Shown here in pieces: positions 20,526 to 30,697 of a DNA stretch of 53,596 nucleotides. The notes beneath the pieces were generated by a model. That model was not told the origin of the DNA, did not search any database, and worked only from the letters and a program-made list of their open reading frames with translations. Origin of the DNA: Bacteroidales bacterium (lineage in GTDB: Bacteria; Bacteroidota; Bacteroidia; Bacteroidales; PUMT01); assembly GCA_007134675.1 (NCBI GenBank), contig SLKJ01000160.1, forward strand, positions 1-53,596, read 5' to 3'. How positions within the stretch are numbered: position 1 is the stretch's first letter; each line of letters opens with the position of its first letter. A program made the position numbers and the translations under genes.

Positions 20526-20582
20526 ATGAACAGCAGCAGATTCTTTTTCTTTTCTTTCAGAGTGCCGGAAAAGGGACTGTAG
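20526..20582 (+). CDS. Phe-rich attenuator leader peptide MNSSRFFFFSFRVPEKGL
   Basis: ATG AAC AGC AGC AGA TTC TTT TTC TTT TCT TTC AGA GTG CCG GAA AAG GGA CTG TAG immediately upstream of pheA and followed by a terminator hairpin. Confidence 0.82.
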   Translation: MNSSRFFFFSFRVPEKGL

Positions 20583-20610
20583 TATGCTGTTTTGAATAGA
20601 TTAGCTTATC

Positions 20611-20640
20611 AAAGTCCCGAATGTCCGGGACTTTTTTTTT
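20611..20640 (+). terminator. Attenuator terminator upstream of pheA
   Basis: AAAGTCCCG-AATGTC-CGGGACTTT perfect 9-bp stem merging into a run of nine Ts, inside the pheA leader. Confidence 0.88.
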
Positions 20641-20657
20641 ATCAAAAAACAGCAATA

Positions 20658-21527
20658 ATGACAGAAGAGAAGAAATTAAATGACAGATTGCGTGTGGCTA
20701 TTCAGGGAGGGTATGGGGCTTTCCACGAAATTGCTGCAAGAAAGTATTACAAGGAGACAAATATTGAAATTATTCCATGTGATACTTTTATTGACCTTTT
20801 TGAATCTGTGCCCCTTGGTAAAGCAGACTCTGCAGTCGTGGCAATAGAAAACTCTGTTGCCGGCTCACTGATACCCAATTATGCCTTGCTGAGCAGATCT
20901 GAATTCAAAGTTACCGGCGAGGTGTATCTGAGAATTGTTCAGAATCTTATCGGTCTGCCGGGTCAGAAGGTAAAAGACATCAAAGAGATCCATTCACATC
21001 CAATGGCTATTCTTCAGTGCCAGGAATTTCTGGAGCCGCTCAGGCATCGGGGAGTCAAAATGGTGGAATCAATAGATACTGCTCTTAGTGCTAAATGGAT
21101 AAGGGATAATGACCTTAAAGGAGTTGCAGCACTTGCCAGTGATCTTGCAGCCGATATGTACGGACTTGAGCTAATTGCTTCCAGTGTTGAAAGCAACAAA
21201 CGTAATTTTACCAGATTTCTGGTTGTTGAGCCTGTCAAAACCCCTGAAGAACCTGATACAAATAAATCCGGGAATAAGGCATCAATCTGTTTTACACTTC
21301 CTCACCATGTCGGAAGCCTCTCCCAGGTTCTTTCAGTGCTCGCATATTATAAAATCAACCTTTCCAAGATCCAGTCCCTGCCAATAGTCGGAAGGGAGTG
21401 GGAATATTTTTTCTATCTTGATGTCCTTTATGATGACTATTCAATGTATAAAAAGGCTCTGTCGGCAATACAGCCATTGATTGATCAATTGGAGATTCTG
21501 GGAGAGTATCAGAGCGGAGAAAGGTAG
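20658..21527 (+). CDS. pheA: Prephenate dehydratase with ACT domain; likely start MTEEKKLNDRL (track ORF start at 20592 overlaps the attenuator)
   Basis: VAIQGGYGAFHEIAARKYY, VVAIENSVAGSLIPNYALL, IHSHPMAILQCQEFL, NFTRFLVVE, ACT region VGSLSQVLSVLAYYKINLSKIQSLPIVGREWEYFFYLDV. Confidence 0.93.
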   Translation: MTEEKKLNDRLRVAIQGGYGAFHEIAARKYYKETNIEIIPCDTFIDLFESVPLGKADSAVVAIENSVAGSLIPNYALLSRSEFKVTGEVYLRIVQNLIGLPGQKVKDIKEIHSHPMAILQCQEFLEPLRHRGVKMVESIDTALSAKWIRDNDLKGVAALASDLAADMYGLELIASSVESNKRNFTRFLVVEPVKTPEEPDTNKSGNKASICFTLPHHVGSLSQVLSVLAYYKINLSKIQSLPIVGREWEYFFYLDVLYDDYSMYKKALSAIQPLIDQLEILGEYQSGER

Positions 21528-21563
21528 AAATATGAAAAAAATCATATTTTTTTTTATATTCTC

Positions 21564-21593
21564 TTTGTTCTTAATTATAATTTTATACTTTTG
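21564..21593 (+). promoter_or_regulatory. Bacteroidota-type promoter for the ilv-leu-thr leader
   Basis: TTTG (21564-21567), 18-nt spacer, TACTTTTG (21586-21593, matches TAnnTTTG), 23 nt before the leader ATG. Confidence 0.65.
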
Positions 21594-21616
21594 TGCCTGA
21601 ATTAAGTTATAAAAAT

Positions 21617-21694
21617 ATGAGTCGTATCCTAACAACTATTCTTTTTATTATTCTCCTGGATAGACGGGAAGAAGTGAGAAAGTTGTTTAAATAA
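21617..21694 (+). CDS. Ile/Leu/Thr-rich attenuator leader peptide MSRILTTILFIILLDRREEVRKLFK
   Basis: ATG AGT CGT ATC CTA ACA ACT ATT CTT TTT ATT ATT CTC CTG ... AAA TAA, between a TAnnTTTG promoter and a strong hairpin directly upstream of ilvD. Confidence 0.82.
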   Translation: MSRILTTILFIILLDRREEVRKLFK

Positions 21695-21716
21695 TAAAAG
21701 ATGATTTAAAAACTAA

Positions 21717-21748
21717 AAAGCCCTCTCACTTCGAAGTGAGAGGGCTTT
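21717..21748 (+). terminator. Attenuator hairpin upstream of ilvD
   Basis: Perfect palindrome AAAGCCCTCTCACTTC|GAAGTGAGAGGGCTTT; only a short T run follows, 17 nt before the ilvD ATG. Confidence 0.75.
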
Positions 21749-21765
21749 CACATTAAAATGAGAAA

Positions 21766-23622
21766 ATGAAACGAGTTCTTAGAAGCAACACTACAACCAT
21801 GGGAAGGCTGAATGCAGGCGCAAGAAGCCTTTGGCGGGCCAACGGAATGAATAAGGAGCAGATGGGGAAGCCACTTATTGCTATTGCAAATTCATTTACA
21901 CAGTTTGTCCCGGGTCATGCCCACCTGCATCCTATTGGCCAGAAAATGAAAAAGTGGATTGAAAAACAGGGTTGTTTTGCGGCTGAATTCAATACAATTG
22001 CTGTTGATGACGGTATTGCAATGGGTCATGACGGTATGCTTTACTCGCTGCCCTCACGCGAACTTATAGCCGACAGTATTGAGTACATGATAAATGCTCA
22101 TTGTGTCGATGCAATGGTATGCATAAGTAACTGCGATAAAATAACCCCCGGGATGCTTATGGCTGCTATGAGGCTCAATATACCGACCGTATTTGTTTCC
22201 GGCGGCCCCATGGAAGCCGGCAAGGTAGGTGGGAGTGCTGTAGATCTGGTCGATGCAATGGTTATCTCTGCTGATCCTTCTGCTTCTGATGAGGATATCT
22301 ACAATGTCGAAAAGAATGCATGTCCAACCTGCGGGTCATGTTCAGGAATGTTTACAGCAAATTCAATGAATTGTCTCAATGAAGCGCTTGGCCTTGCTCT
22401 TCCCGGTAACGGGACGGTAGTGGCAACCCATGTGAACCGTACAGGACTGTTTGAAGATGCTGCTTCTCTTATTGTGAAGCTGGCCAACAGATATTACATG
22501 GATGGTGATGATAAGGTTTTACCCAGGTCTATTGCAAAAAAGAATGCATTCATGAATGCGATGAGACTGGACATTGCAATGGGTGGATCAACGAATACTG
22601 TTTTACATCTGCTGGCTATTGCACATGAAGCAGGAGTGGATTTTACAATGAATGATATTGACATGCTTTCCCGCAATACTCCTGTACTATGTAAAGTAGC
22701 TCCCAGTAGCAGCTATCATGTTGAGGATGTGAACCGTGCAGGTGGAGTTCTGGGTATTATGGCCGTCTTAAATGATGCCGGATTGATTGACGGGGATGCT
22801 TTGAGGGTTGATTATCCCAGCCTCAGGGAGGCAATTGCCGATTACGATATAAGGCATTCATCTGCTTTGGATAAGGCATGGGATATTTATGGCAGCGCAC
22901 CGGGTGGCTTTCGCAATCTTACCATGGGTTCCCAAAGGGTCATGTATGAAAACCTTGACCTGGACAGGGAAAAGGGTTGTATAAGGTCAGCCGGTAACGC
23001 CTATTCTGATGACGGGGGACTTGCTGTTCTGTATGGCAATATTGCGCAGAAAGGCAGCATAGTTAAAACAGCAGGTGTGGATCCTTCTGTACATCAATTC
23101 GAAGGATATGCCAGGGTTTTTGAATCACAGGATTATGCATGTAAAGCGATCCTGGACGGCCGGATCCGTGAGGGTGATGTAGTGGTTATCCGATATGAAG
23201 GTCCGCAAGGAGGACCTGGTATGCAGGAAATGCTATACCCGACATCCTATCTGAAGTCCGCCGGTCTGGGTGTTAAATGTGCCCTGATAACTGACGGACG
23301 CTTTTCCGGTGGCACCTCCGGGCTTTCGATAGGACATATTTCGCCTGAGGCTGCTGCCGAAGGTGAAATAGCACTTATAAGGGAAGGTGACAGGATACTG
23401 ATTGATATCCCCGCCAGAACCATTAATGTAGACTTATCTGCTGAAGAGCTGGAAAACCGCCGGGAGGAGGAATCTCTTCGTGGAGAAGATGCCTGGTCTC
23501 CCGGTGAGCGTAAAAGACAGGTTTCAAATGCACTGAAATATTATGCTTCGATAGTAACCTCTGCTGATACGGGTGCTGTACGAGTTTTACCCGAAAACCT
23601 GGTTAAGGCTGCAAAGTCATAG
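21766..23622 (+). CDS. ilvD: Dihydroxy-acid dehydratase
   Basis: 618 aa; [78 protein letters not shown]. Confidence 0.98.
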   Translation: MKRVLRSNTTTMGRLNAGARSLWRANGMNKEQMGKPLIAIANSFTQFVPGHAHLHPIGQKMKKWIEKQGCFAAEFNTIAVDDGIAMGHDGMLYSLPSRELIADSIEYMINAHCVDAMVCISNCDKITPGMLMAAMRLNIPTVFVSGGPMEAGKVGGSAVDLVDAMVISADPSASDEDIYNVEKNACPTCGSCSGMFTANSMNCLNEALGLALPGNGTVVATHVNRTGLFEDAASLIVKLANRYYMDGDDKVLPRSIAKKNAFMNAMRLDIAMGGSTNTVLHLLAIAHEAGVDFTMNDIDMLSRNTPVLCKVAPSSSYHVEDVNRAGGVLGIMAVLNDAGLIDGDALRVDYPSLREAIADYDIRHSSALDKAWDIYGSAPGGFRNLTMGSQRVMYENLDLDREKGCIRSAGNAYSDDGGLAVLYGNIAQKGSIVKTAGVDPSVHQFEGYARVFESQDYACKAILDGRIREGDVVVIRYEGPQGGPGMQEMLYPTSYLKSAGLGVKCALITDGRFSGGTSGLSIGHISPEAAAEGEIALIREGDRILIDIPARTINVDLSAEELENRREEESLRGEDAWSPGERKRQVSNALKYYASIVTSADTGAVRVLPENLVKAAKS

Positions 23623-23644
23623 GACCATTTTAAGGTGTTTCGTG

Positions 23645-25402
23645 ATGAATCGCAATAAATCGAATAACATGGACAAACAAACAGATACATTAATGAAAGA
23701 TTCTCAAAAAAAAGCGGTAACCATGACAGGGGCACAGGCCGTTATGGAATCTCTTGTAAACGAGGGTGTGGAAATTCTCTTTGGATACCCGGGGGGGGCT
23801 ATCATGCCTGTATATGATGCCCTCTACTCTTATAGTGAAAAGTTGAACCATATCCTTGTAAGGCATGAACAGGGGGCAGTACACGCCGCTCAAGGATATG
23901 CAAGGGCGACCGGAAAGGTGGGGATATGCCTTGTAACATCAGGACCCGCAGCCACCAATGCAGTTACCGGCATTGCTGATGCAATGATTGACTCCACTCC
24001 GGTTGTTGTTATTTCCGGACAGGTCGGGTCAGCACTCCTTGGGACAGATGCGTTTCAGGAAACTGATGTTGTCGGTATCACTCAGCCTGTTACTAAATGG
24101 AACTATCAGATTACGCGTGCTGATGAGATACCATGGGCAATGGCCAGGGCCTTTTACATTGCCAGAAGTGGCCGTCCCGGTCCTGTGTTGCTTGATATAA
24201 CTAAAGACGCCCAGTTTGGTTCACTGGAATATATCTATAAACCGGCAATTTCGGTAAGAAGTTATACACCGTATCCCATTATTGATCCCGGACAGGTTGA
24301 GGAGGCTGCCAGGCTGATAAATTTTGCCAAAAAACCCCTTGCCCTGATTGGACAAGGTGTGGTAATTGCTGGTGCTGAAGCCGAACTTAAGAAGTTTCTT
24401 GAAAAGACCGGAATTCCTGCTGCTCAAACACTTCTGGGACTTTCGGCACTGCCGTCTGACCATAAACTGAATGTCGGGGGACTGGGTATGCATGGTAATT
24501 ACGGACCCAACCTTAAAACCAATGAGTGTGATCTGATAATTGGTATAGGAATGAGGTTTGACGACAGGGTTACAGCGGATACCCGCCGTTATGCCACCAA
24601 TGCAAAGATAATTCATATGGACATTGATCCTGCTGAAATTAATAAAATAATTCATGCTGACGCACCAATACTCGGTAATGTAAAGGAAAGTCTCCCGATG
24701 CTGACATCAAGGGTAAGTAAGAATGATCACAAGAAATGGGTTGAAGAGTTCCACGCATGTTACAGGATAGAGTACGAAAGACTTATTGAGCGTGAATTGT
24801 ATCCCGATAAACCCGTGATTACAATGGCGGAGGTAGTGCGAAGGGTGTCAGATGCCTTCAATGATGATGCCATCATGGTAACCGATGTTGGTCAGCACCA
24901 GATGGTCGCGTGGCGCTACTTTAAATTCAGACAGTCCCGATCGGTAATTACCAGCGGCGGACTGGGTACTATGGGTTTCGGATTGCCTGCTGCCATAGGA
25001 GCTAAACTTGGCAGGCCCGACCGTCCGGTCTGTCTTTTTGTTGGTGATGGCGGATTACAAATGACTATCCAGGAACTTGGAACCATATACCAGTCCAAGG
25101 TACCCGTTAAAATCGTCCTGCTCAATAACAATTTCCTCGGTATGGTAAGGCAGTGGCAGGAACTTTTCTTTGATTTAAGGTATGCCTCAACTGAGCTTGT
25201 AAATCCTGATTTCCAAACCATATCGAAAGGGTATTTCATTCCTTCAGCTAAAGTTACGAAACGGGAAGAACTGGATAAGGCGATTAAAAAAATGGTAAGT
25301 ACTGATGGTCCGTTTTTACTTGAGGTGGTAGTTGAAAAGGAAGGAAATGTTTTTCCTATGGTGCCTGCCGGAGCATCTGTTGAAGATATATTACTGGAAT
25401 AG
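23645..25402 (+). CDS. ilvB: Acetolactate synthase large subunit (start 23645 or 23669)
   Basis: GVEILFGYPGGAIMPVYDAL, HEQGAVHAAQGYARATGKVG, TPVVVISGQVG, GDGGLQMTIQELGT, NNNFLGMVRQWQELFF. Confidence 0.97.
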   Translation: MNRNKSNNMDKQTDTLMKDSQKKAVTMTGAQAVMESLVNEGVEILFGYPGGAIMPVYDALYSYSEKLNHILVRHEQGAVHAAQGYARATGKVGICLVTSGPAATNAVTGIADAMIDSTPVVVISGQVGSALLGTDAFQETDVVGITQPVTKWNYQITRADEIPWAMARAFYIARSGRPGPVLLDITKDAQFGSLEYIYKPAISVRSYTPYPIIDPGQVEEAARLINFAKKPLALIGQGVVIAGAEAELKKFLEKTGIPAAQTLLGLSALPSDHKLNVGGLGMHGNYGPNLKTNECDLIIGIGMRFDDRVTADTRRYATNAKIIHMDIDPAEINKIIHADAPILGNVKESLPMLTSRVSKNDHKKWVEEFHACYRIEYERLIERELYPDKPVITMAEVVRRVSDAFNDDAIMVTDVGQHQMVAWRYFKFRQSRSVITSGGLGTMGFGLPAAIGAKLGRPDRPVCLFVGDGGLQMTIQELGTIYQSKVPVKIVLLNNNFLGMVRQWQELFFDLRYASTELVNPDFQTISKGYFIPSAKVTKREELDKAIKKMVSTDGPFLLEVVVEKEGNVFPMVPAGASVEDILLE

Positions 25403-25464
25403 AATTAAAGTCAGTTTGGGAAGATGAATCTATTTTTAATCAGAAACATTAATATTATACTAAT

Positions 25465-26028
25465 ATGCGACAGGAATTTACCCTGACAATTTTTTCAGAA
25501 AATCGTGTTGGAATACTGAATCAGATAACCACAGTATTTACAAGAAGGCATATTAATATTGAAAGCCTGACAACATCAGAATCAGCCATTGAGGGAATAC
25601 ACAAGTTCACTATAGTTATATATTCAACCAGGGAAGAGGTTGATCTTCTGGTGAAACAGGTTGAAAAGCGCATTGATGTGCTGAAGGCTTATTCTTTTTC
25701 ACAGGATGAGATCATCTACCAGGAGATTGCACTGTACAAGGTTCCTACCGCCGCCCTGTTTGAGGGTAATGAGATTGAAAAACTTGTTCGCCAGTATGGT
25801 GCAAGAATACTCGAAATGACAGCTGAATACGCAGTAATTGAAAAGACCGGCCACAAACATGAGACTCAGGAATTGTTTGAGAAGCTTGATCCTTACGGGG
25901 TGACCCAGTTTACTAGGTCCGGAAGGGTTGCTATCAACAGGCTTAAAAAGGAACCGCTTAACAGTTACCTCAGGAAACTGGATAAAAACGATGTAAAACC
26001 TGATGTTGAAATTGACACTCAATTATAA
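25465..26028 (+). CDS. ilvN: Acetolactate synthase small regulatory subunit
   Basis: ACT-domain start FTLTIFSENRVGILNQITTVFTRRHINIESLT; adjacent to ilvB. Confidence 0.93.
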   Translation: MRQEFTLTIFSENRVGILNQITTVFTRRHINIESLTTSESAIEGIHKFTIVIYSTREEVDLLVKQVEKRIDVLKAYSFSQDEIIYQEIALYKVPTAALFEGNEIEKLVRQYGARILEMTAEYAVIEKTGHKHETQELFEKLDPYGVTQFTRSGRVAINRLKKEPLNSYLRKLDKNDVKPDVEIDTQL

Positions 26029-26045
26029 AAACAAAATAGATAATT

Positions 26046-27092
26046 ATGGCAAAAATTAATTTTGGCGGTGTAGAAGAAACCGTTGTGACCCGTGATGAGT
26101 TTACAATAGAAAAGGCACGGGAAGTTCTTAAAGATGAGCTGGTAACAGTAATCGGATATGGTGTTCAGGGTCCCGCCCAGGCACTTAACATGAAGGACAA
26201 TGGCATCAATGTTATTGTGGGACAGGCTCCGGATTTTAAGGCGGACTGGGACAAGGCTGTAAGTGATGGCTGGGTTCCGGGTAAAACACTTTTCCCGATT
26301 GAGGAAGCTGCAAGTAAAGGAACCATAATTCAGTACCTGGTTTCCGATGCCGCACAACGTTCAATATGGCCCCTGCTTAAGTCCTGCCTTAACGAGGGTG
26401 ATGCGCTATATTTTTCTCACGGATTTTCAATAACCTACAAGGACCAGACAGGTGTGATACCACCTCCTGATGTGGATGTCATATTATGTGCTCCAAAAGG
26501 TTCAGGAACCAGTGTCCGCCGAAATTTTCTGGCCGGTGCAGGAATTAATTCAAGTTATGCTGTTTTTCAGGACTACACAGGCAGGGCGGAAGAACGCACC
26601 AAAGCCCTCGGTATTGCTATTGGCTCAGGTTATCTTTTTCCAACCACTTTTGAGTCAGAAGTTTACAGTGATCTTACAGGGGAGCGTGGTGTATTAATGG
26701 GTGCCCTGGCCGGAATAATGGATGCCCAGTACCAGGTACTCCGACAGAATGGCCATTCTCCGAGTGAGGCATTTAATGAGACAGTGGAAGAGCTCACCCA
26801 GAGCCTTATCCGGCTTGTTGATGAGAAAGGCATGGACTGGATGTATGCAAACTGCAGTGCAACAGCTCAGCGTGGTGCTCTTGACTGGCGACCAAAATTC
26901 AGGGATGCGACACTACCGGTATTTGTTGATCTTTATAATAAGGTAAAATCCGGCGAAGAATGCAAAAGGGTCCTGGAATCAACAGGTGCGGACAATTACA
27001 AGGATATGCTTGAAGAAGAACTTAAAGAGCTTCGTGAATCGGAGATGTGGCTTACAGGTTCGGAGGTCAGAAAATTACGTCCTGATAATTAG
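26046..27092 (+). CDS. ilvC: Ketol-acid reductoisomerase
   Basis: VIGYGVQGPAQALNMKDNGINVIVGQ, LYFSHGFSI, VDVILCAPKGSGTSVRRNF, SEVYSDLTGERGVLMGA. Confidence 0.96.
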   Translation: MAKINFGGVEETVVTRDEFTIEKAREVLKDELVTVIGYGVQGPAQALNMKDNGINVIVGQAPDFKADWDKAVSDGWVPGKTLFPIEEAASKGTIIQYLVSDAAQRSIWPLLKSCLNEGDALYFSHGFSITYKDQTGVIPPPDVDVILCAPKGSGTSVRRNFLAGAGINSSYAVFQDYTGRAEERTKALGIAIGSGYLFPTTFESEVYSDLTGERGVLMGALAGIMDAQYQVLRQNGHSPSEAFNETVEELTQSLIRLVDEKGMDWMYANCSATAQRGALDWRPKFRDATLPVFVDLYNKVKSGEECKRVLESTGADNYKDMLEEELKELRESEMWLTGSEVRKLRPDN

Positions 27093-27156
27093 AAACCAGA
27101 AAGAATATAAATTATTAGTCTGAATATTAACTTAAAACTAAATAAAAACAATTGAT

Positions 27157-28653
27157 ATGACCAGCAAGATTCAGATTTTTGACACTACACTCAGAGATGG
27201 TGAACAGGTACCCGGATGCCAGCTCAATACAATTGAAAAAATTGAAATTGCGCGACAGCTCGAAAAACTGGGCGTGGATATTATTGAAGCAGGTTTCCCC
27301 GTTTCCAGTCCCGGTGATTTCAACTCGGTTATTGAAATATCTAAGATGGTGGAAGCTCCTGTAATATGTGCTCTGACTCGAGCTGTAAACAAAGATATTG
27401 AGGTGGCTGCTGATTCTTTAAAATTTGCGAAAAGAAAAAGAATCCATACGGGCATAGGTACTTCCGAATTCCATATAAAACACAAGCTTAATTCAAACCC
27501 CGAGGATATCCTCAAGCGTGCCGCCGAGGCAGTTAAGTTCGCAAGAAAATTTGTTGACGATGTAGAATTTTATGCCGAAGATGCAGGAAGGACAGAAAAT
27601 GAGTACCTTGCAAGGGTGATAGAATCAGTTATAAAGGCAGGCGCTACGGTAGTCAACATTCCTGATACAACCGGTTATTGCCTTCCGGCTGAATATGGTG
27701 AGAAAATAGCTTTCCTGGTTAACAACGTTCCCAACATCGATAAAGCAGTAATATCAACCCACTGCCATAATGATCTTGGTATGGCTACTGCAAACACTCT
27801 GTCCGGAATAATGAACGGAGCGCGCCAGGTGGAGGTTACTGTAAACGGAATAGGTGAACGTGCAGGCAACACCTCCCTTGAAGAGGTTGTGATGGCAATT
27901 AAAAGCCATCATGCACTTGATTTTGAAACAGGTATTGATTCCAGGGAGATAATGAAGTCAAGCAAACTGGTTTCCACTCTTATGCACATGCCTGTTCAGC
28001 CCAACAAGGCAATCGTTGGCCGGAACGCGTTCGCTCATTCCTCAGGTATTCATCAGGACGGTGTTCTTAAGCACAGGCAGAACTACGAAATAATAGACCC
28101 CCTGGAAGTAGGAGTTAAAGAGTCGGCAATTGTCCTCACGGCCAGGAGTGGAAGAGCAGCTCTCAAGCACAGGTTGCAGTTGCTTGGTTATGAATTTGAA
28201 ACTGCAGAGCTTGATGAAATTTACAACCGTTTTCTTGATCTGGCCGACAAGAAAAAAGACATAAGCGATGAGGACCTGGAGGTACTGGCCGGCAGGGAGA
28301 AACAAAAAGGTAAGCGCCCCATTGAACTTGTATCCCTGCAGGTAATGTGCGGCAAATCAACAATTCCCACAGCAACTGTACAGGTCAGTTTTAAAGGAGA
28401 TATTTTTACTGAAACTGCATCAGGGAACGGACCTATAGATGCATCATTTTCTGCCGTCAAGAATCTTCTGAAACGGCGGGTCAGACTGGAAGAATTCCTG
28501 ATACAGGCCATTACCAGGGGTAGTGATGACCTTGGAAAAGTCCATGTCCAGGTTGAGCACAAGGGTGATATATATTATGGCTTCTCTGCCCATACTGATA
28601 TTGTTACTGCCTCTGTAGAAGCCTTCCTTGATGCACTTGGTAAAATTTCATAA
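27157..28653 (+). CDS. leuA: 2-isopropylmalate synthase
   Basis: [74 protein letters not shown]-terminal regulatory domain. Confidence 0.95.
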   Translation: MTSKIQIFDTTLRDGEQVPGCQLNTIEKIEIARQLEKLGVDIIEAGFPVSSPGDFNSVIEISKMVEAPVICALTRAVNKDIEVAADSLKFAKRKRIHTGIGTSEFHIKHKLNSNPEDILKRAAEAVKFARKFVDDVEFYAEDAGRTENEYLARVIESVIKAGATVVNIPDTTGYCLPAEYGEKIAFLVNNVPNIDKAVISTHCHNDLGMATANTLSGIMNGARQVEVTVNGIGERAGNTSLEEVVMAIKSHHALDFETGIDSREIMKSSKLVSTLMHMPVQPNKAIVGRNAFAHSSGIHQDGVLKHRQNYEIIDPLEVGVKESAIVLTARSGRAALKHRLQLLGYEFETAELDEIYNRFLDLADKKKDISDEDLEVLAGREKQKGKRPIELVSLQVMCGKSTIPTATVQVSFKGDIFTETASGNGPIDASFSAVKNLLKRRVRLEEFLIQAITRGSDDLGKVHVQVEHKGDIYYGFSAHTDIVTASVEAFLDALGKIS

Positions 28654-28688
28654 GAATAAGATTATTTACTGAAACAAAAACTTTAGAA

Positions 28689-30089
28689 TTGAGCAAACAG
28701 ACAATTTTTGACAAGATATGGGCCAGGCATGTTGTTCATGATGTGCCTGAAGGACCCTCCGTGCTTTATATTGACCGTCATTTCATTCATGAAGTTACCA
28801 GTCCGCAGGCTTTTGGCGGACTAAAAAAGAGGGGGGCTTTTGTTTTTCGGCCCGAAAAAACTATCGCCACAGCCGATCATAATGTTCCTACTGTAGATCA
28901 GCATCTTACAATACAGGAGGAGTTGAGCAGGGTTCAGGTTGAAAAGCTTAAACAGAACTGCCATGAGAACAATATTACCCTTTACGGGCTCAATCATCCC
29001 TTTAATGGCATAGTTCACGTTATAGGACCTGAACTGGGAATTACCCAGCCTGGAATGACCATTGTTTGCGGTGACAGCCATACTTCAACTCACGGAGCAT
29101 TTGGCAGTATAGCTTTCGGCATTGGGACAAGTGAAGTAGAGATGGTGCTTTCAAGTCAGTGCCTGATGCAAACCAAACCCAAAAGAATGCGCATTAACAT
29201 TGATGGCCGGTTGGGTAAGGGAGTCCTCTCTAAAGATATTATCCTTTATATTATCTCAAAAATATCAACCGGAGGCGCAACCGGCTATTTTGTTGAGTAT
29301 GCTGGTTCGGCAATCCGCAATCTGTCAATGGAGGCAAGGATGACTATCTGTAACATGAGTATTGAAATGGGTGCCAGGGGGGGACTGATCGCACCCGATG
29401 ATGTAACCTTTGATTATATGCGGGGACGGGAATTTTCTCCCAGAGATGATCAGTGGGAAAGGATGCTTGAGTATTGGAAAACCCTTCCTTCTGATCCGGA
29501 TGCCGAATTTGACAAGGAGTTGTTTTTCAAAGCCGAAGAGATTGAGCCGATGATCACCTATGGTACCAACCCTGGTATGGGAACCGGCATTACCGGCAGA
29601 ATACCCCTTATTGAAGAGGTAGATCCTTCTTCAAGGGCCTCTTATAAAAAATCAATGGATTATATGGATTTTTCACCTGGTGATCCTTTGACAGGGAAAA
29701 AAGTGGACTATGTTTTCGTAGGAAGCTGCACAAATGGAAGGATTGAGGATCTTCGCGATTTTGCAGACTTTGTAAAGGGCAGAAAGAAGTCCGCCGACGT
29801 CGAGGTATGGATAGTTCCAGGCAGCAGGCAGGTTGAAAAGCAGGCTGATGAAGAGGGAATCAAGCAGGTACTTGAAGATGCAGGATTTGAAATCCGTCAG
29901 CCCGGTTGTTCAGCATGCCTTGCAATGAATGAAGATAAGATACCGGAAGGAAAATATGCTGTGTCTACTTCAAACCGGAATTTTGAGGGAAGGCAGGGCC
30001 CCGGGGCCCGTACCATGCTTGCCAGTCCCCTGACCGCTGCAGCTGCAGCAATTACAGGAAAAGTAACAGATCCAAGAACATTATTATAA
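28689..30089 (+). CDS. leuC: 3-isopropylmalate dehydratase large subunit; apparent TTG start
   Basis: [64 protein letters not shown]. Confidence 0.96.
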   Translation: MSKQTIFDKIWARHVVHDVPEGPSVLYIDRHFIHEVTSPQAFGGLKKRGAFVFRPEKTIATADHNVPTVDQHLTIQEELSRVQVEKLKQNCHENNITLYGLNHPFNGIVHVIGPELGITQPGMTIVCGDSHTSTHGAFGSIAFGIGTSEVEMVLSSQCLMQTKPKRMRINIDGRLGKGVLSKDIILYIISKISTGGATGYFVEYAGSAIRNLSMEARMTICNMSIEMGARGGLIAPDDVTFDYMRGREFSPRDDQWERMLEYWKTLPSDPDAEFDKELFFKAEEIEPMITYGTNPGMGTGITGRIPLIEEVDPSSRASYKKSMDYMDFSPGDPLTGKKVDYVFVGSCTNGRIEDLRDFADFVKGRKKSADVEVWIVPGSRQVEKQADEEGIKQVLEDAGFEIRQPGCSACLAMNEDKIPEGKYAVSTSNRNFEGRQGPGARTMLASPLTAAAAAITGKVTDPRTLL

Positions 30090-30100
30090 TAGATATCTGT

Positions 30101-30697
30101 ATGCCAATAGAAAAATTTTCAACTCTTGTATCCAAATGTGTGCCTTTGCCAATTGAAAATGTTGATACTGATCAGATTATACCGGCAAGGTTTCTTAAAG
30201 CCACTACCCGTGAAGGCTTTGGTGCAAATCTTTTCAGGGACTGGCGATATGACAAAACCGGAAAACCTAAAGAAGATTTTGTACTGAACAGTAAACGTTA
30301 TTCAGGTCATATCCTGGTAGCCGGCAAGAATTTTGGCAGTGGAAGCAGCAGAGAGCATGCTGCCTGGGCAATCAAGGATTACGGTTTCAAAGTTGTAGTT
30401 TCAAGTTTTTTTGCAGACATCTTCAAAAACAATGCTCTAAATAACGGCCTCCTTACCGTGCAGGTCTCTGACCTATTTCTGGAAAAGATGTTTGTGCGGA
30501 CTGAATCTGATCCTTCAACTGAGGTTAAGGTTGATCTTGAAAATCAGAAAATATCCCTGTTGCCTGGCGGACCTGAGGATATTTTTGAGATCAGTCAATA
30601 CAAAAAAAAGTGCCTGATAAACGGATATGACGATATAGATTATCTTCTGAGTTTAAAGAATAAAATAATTGAGTGGGAAAAAAACACTTTATCATGA
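30101..30697 (+). CDS. leuD: 3-isopropylmalate dehydratase small subunit
   Basis: [61 protein letters not shown]. Confidence 0.96.
   Translation: MPIEKFSTLVSKCVPLPIENVDTDQIIPARFLKATTREGFGANLFRDWRYDKTGKPKEDFVLNSKRYSGHILVAGKNFGSGSSREHAAWAIKDYGFKVVVSSFFADIFKNNALNNGLLTVQVSDLFLEKMFVRTESDPSTEVKVDLENQKISLLPGGPEDIFEISQYKKKCLINGYDDIDYLLSLKNKIIEWEKNTLS

Noticed and set aside
20592-20657. N-terminal extension of pheA in the ORF track (MNRLAYQSPECPGLFFYQKTAI)
   Set aside because: Runs through the attenuator terminator and T-run; conserved protein begins after MTEEKKLNDRL at 20658.
21532-21600. ORF MKKIIFFFIFSLFLIIILYFCA, rich in Ile/Leu/Phe, as a second leader peptide
   Set aside because: It overlaps the TTTG-N18-TACTTTTG promoter, so it would lie upstream of the inferred transcription start; its composition is explained by the AT-rich T-tracts. 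No paired terminator structure of its own.
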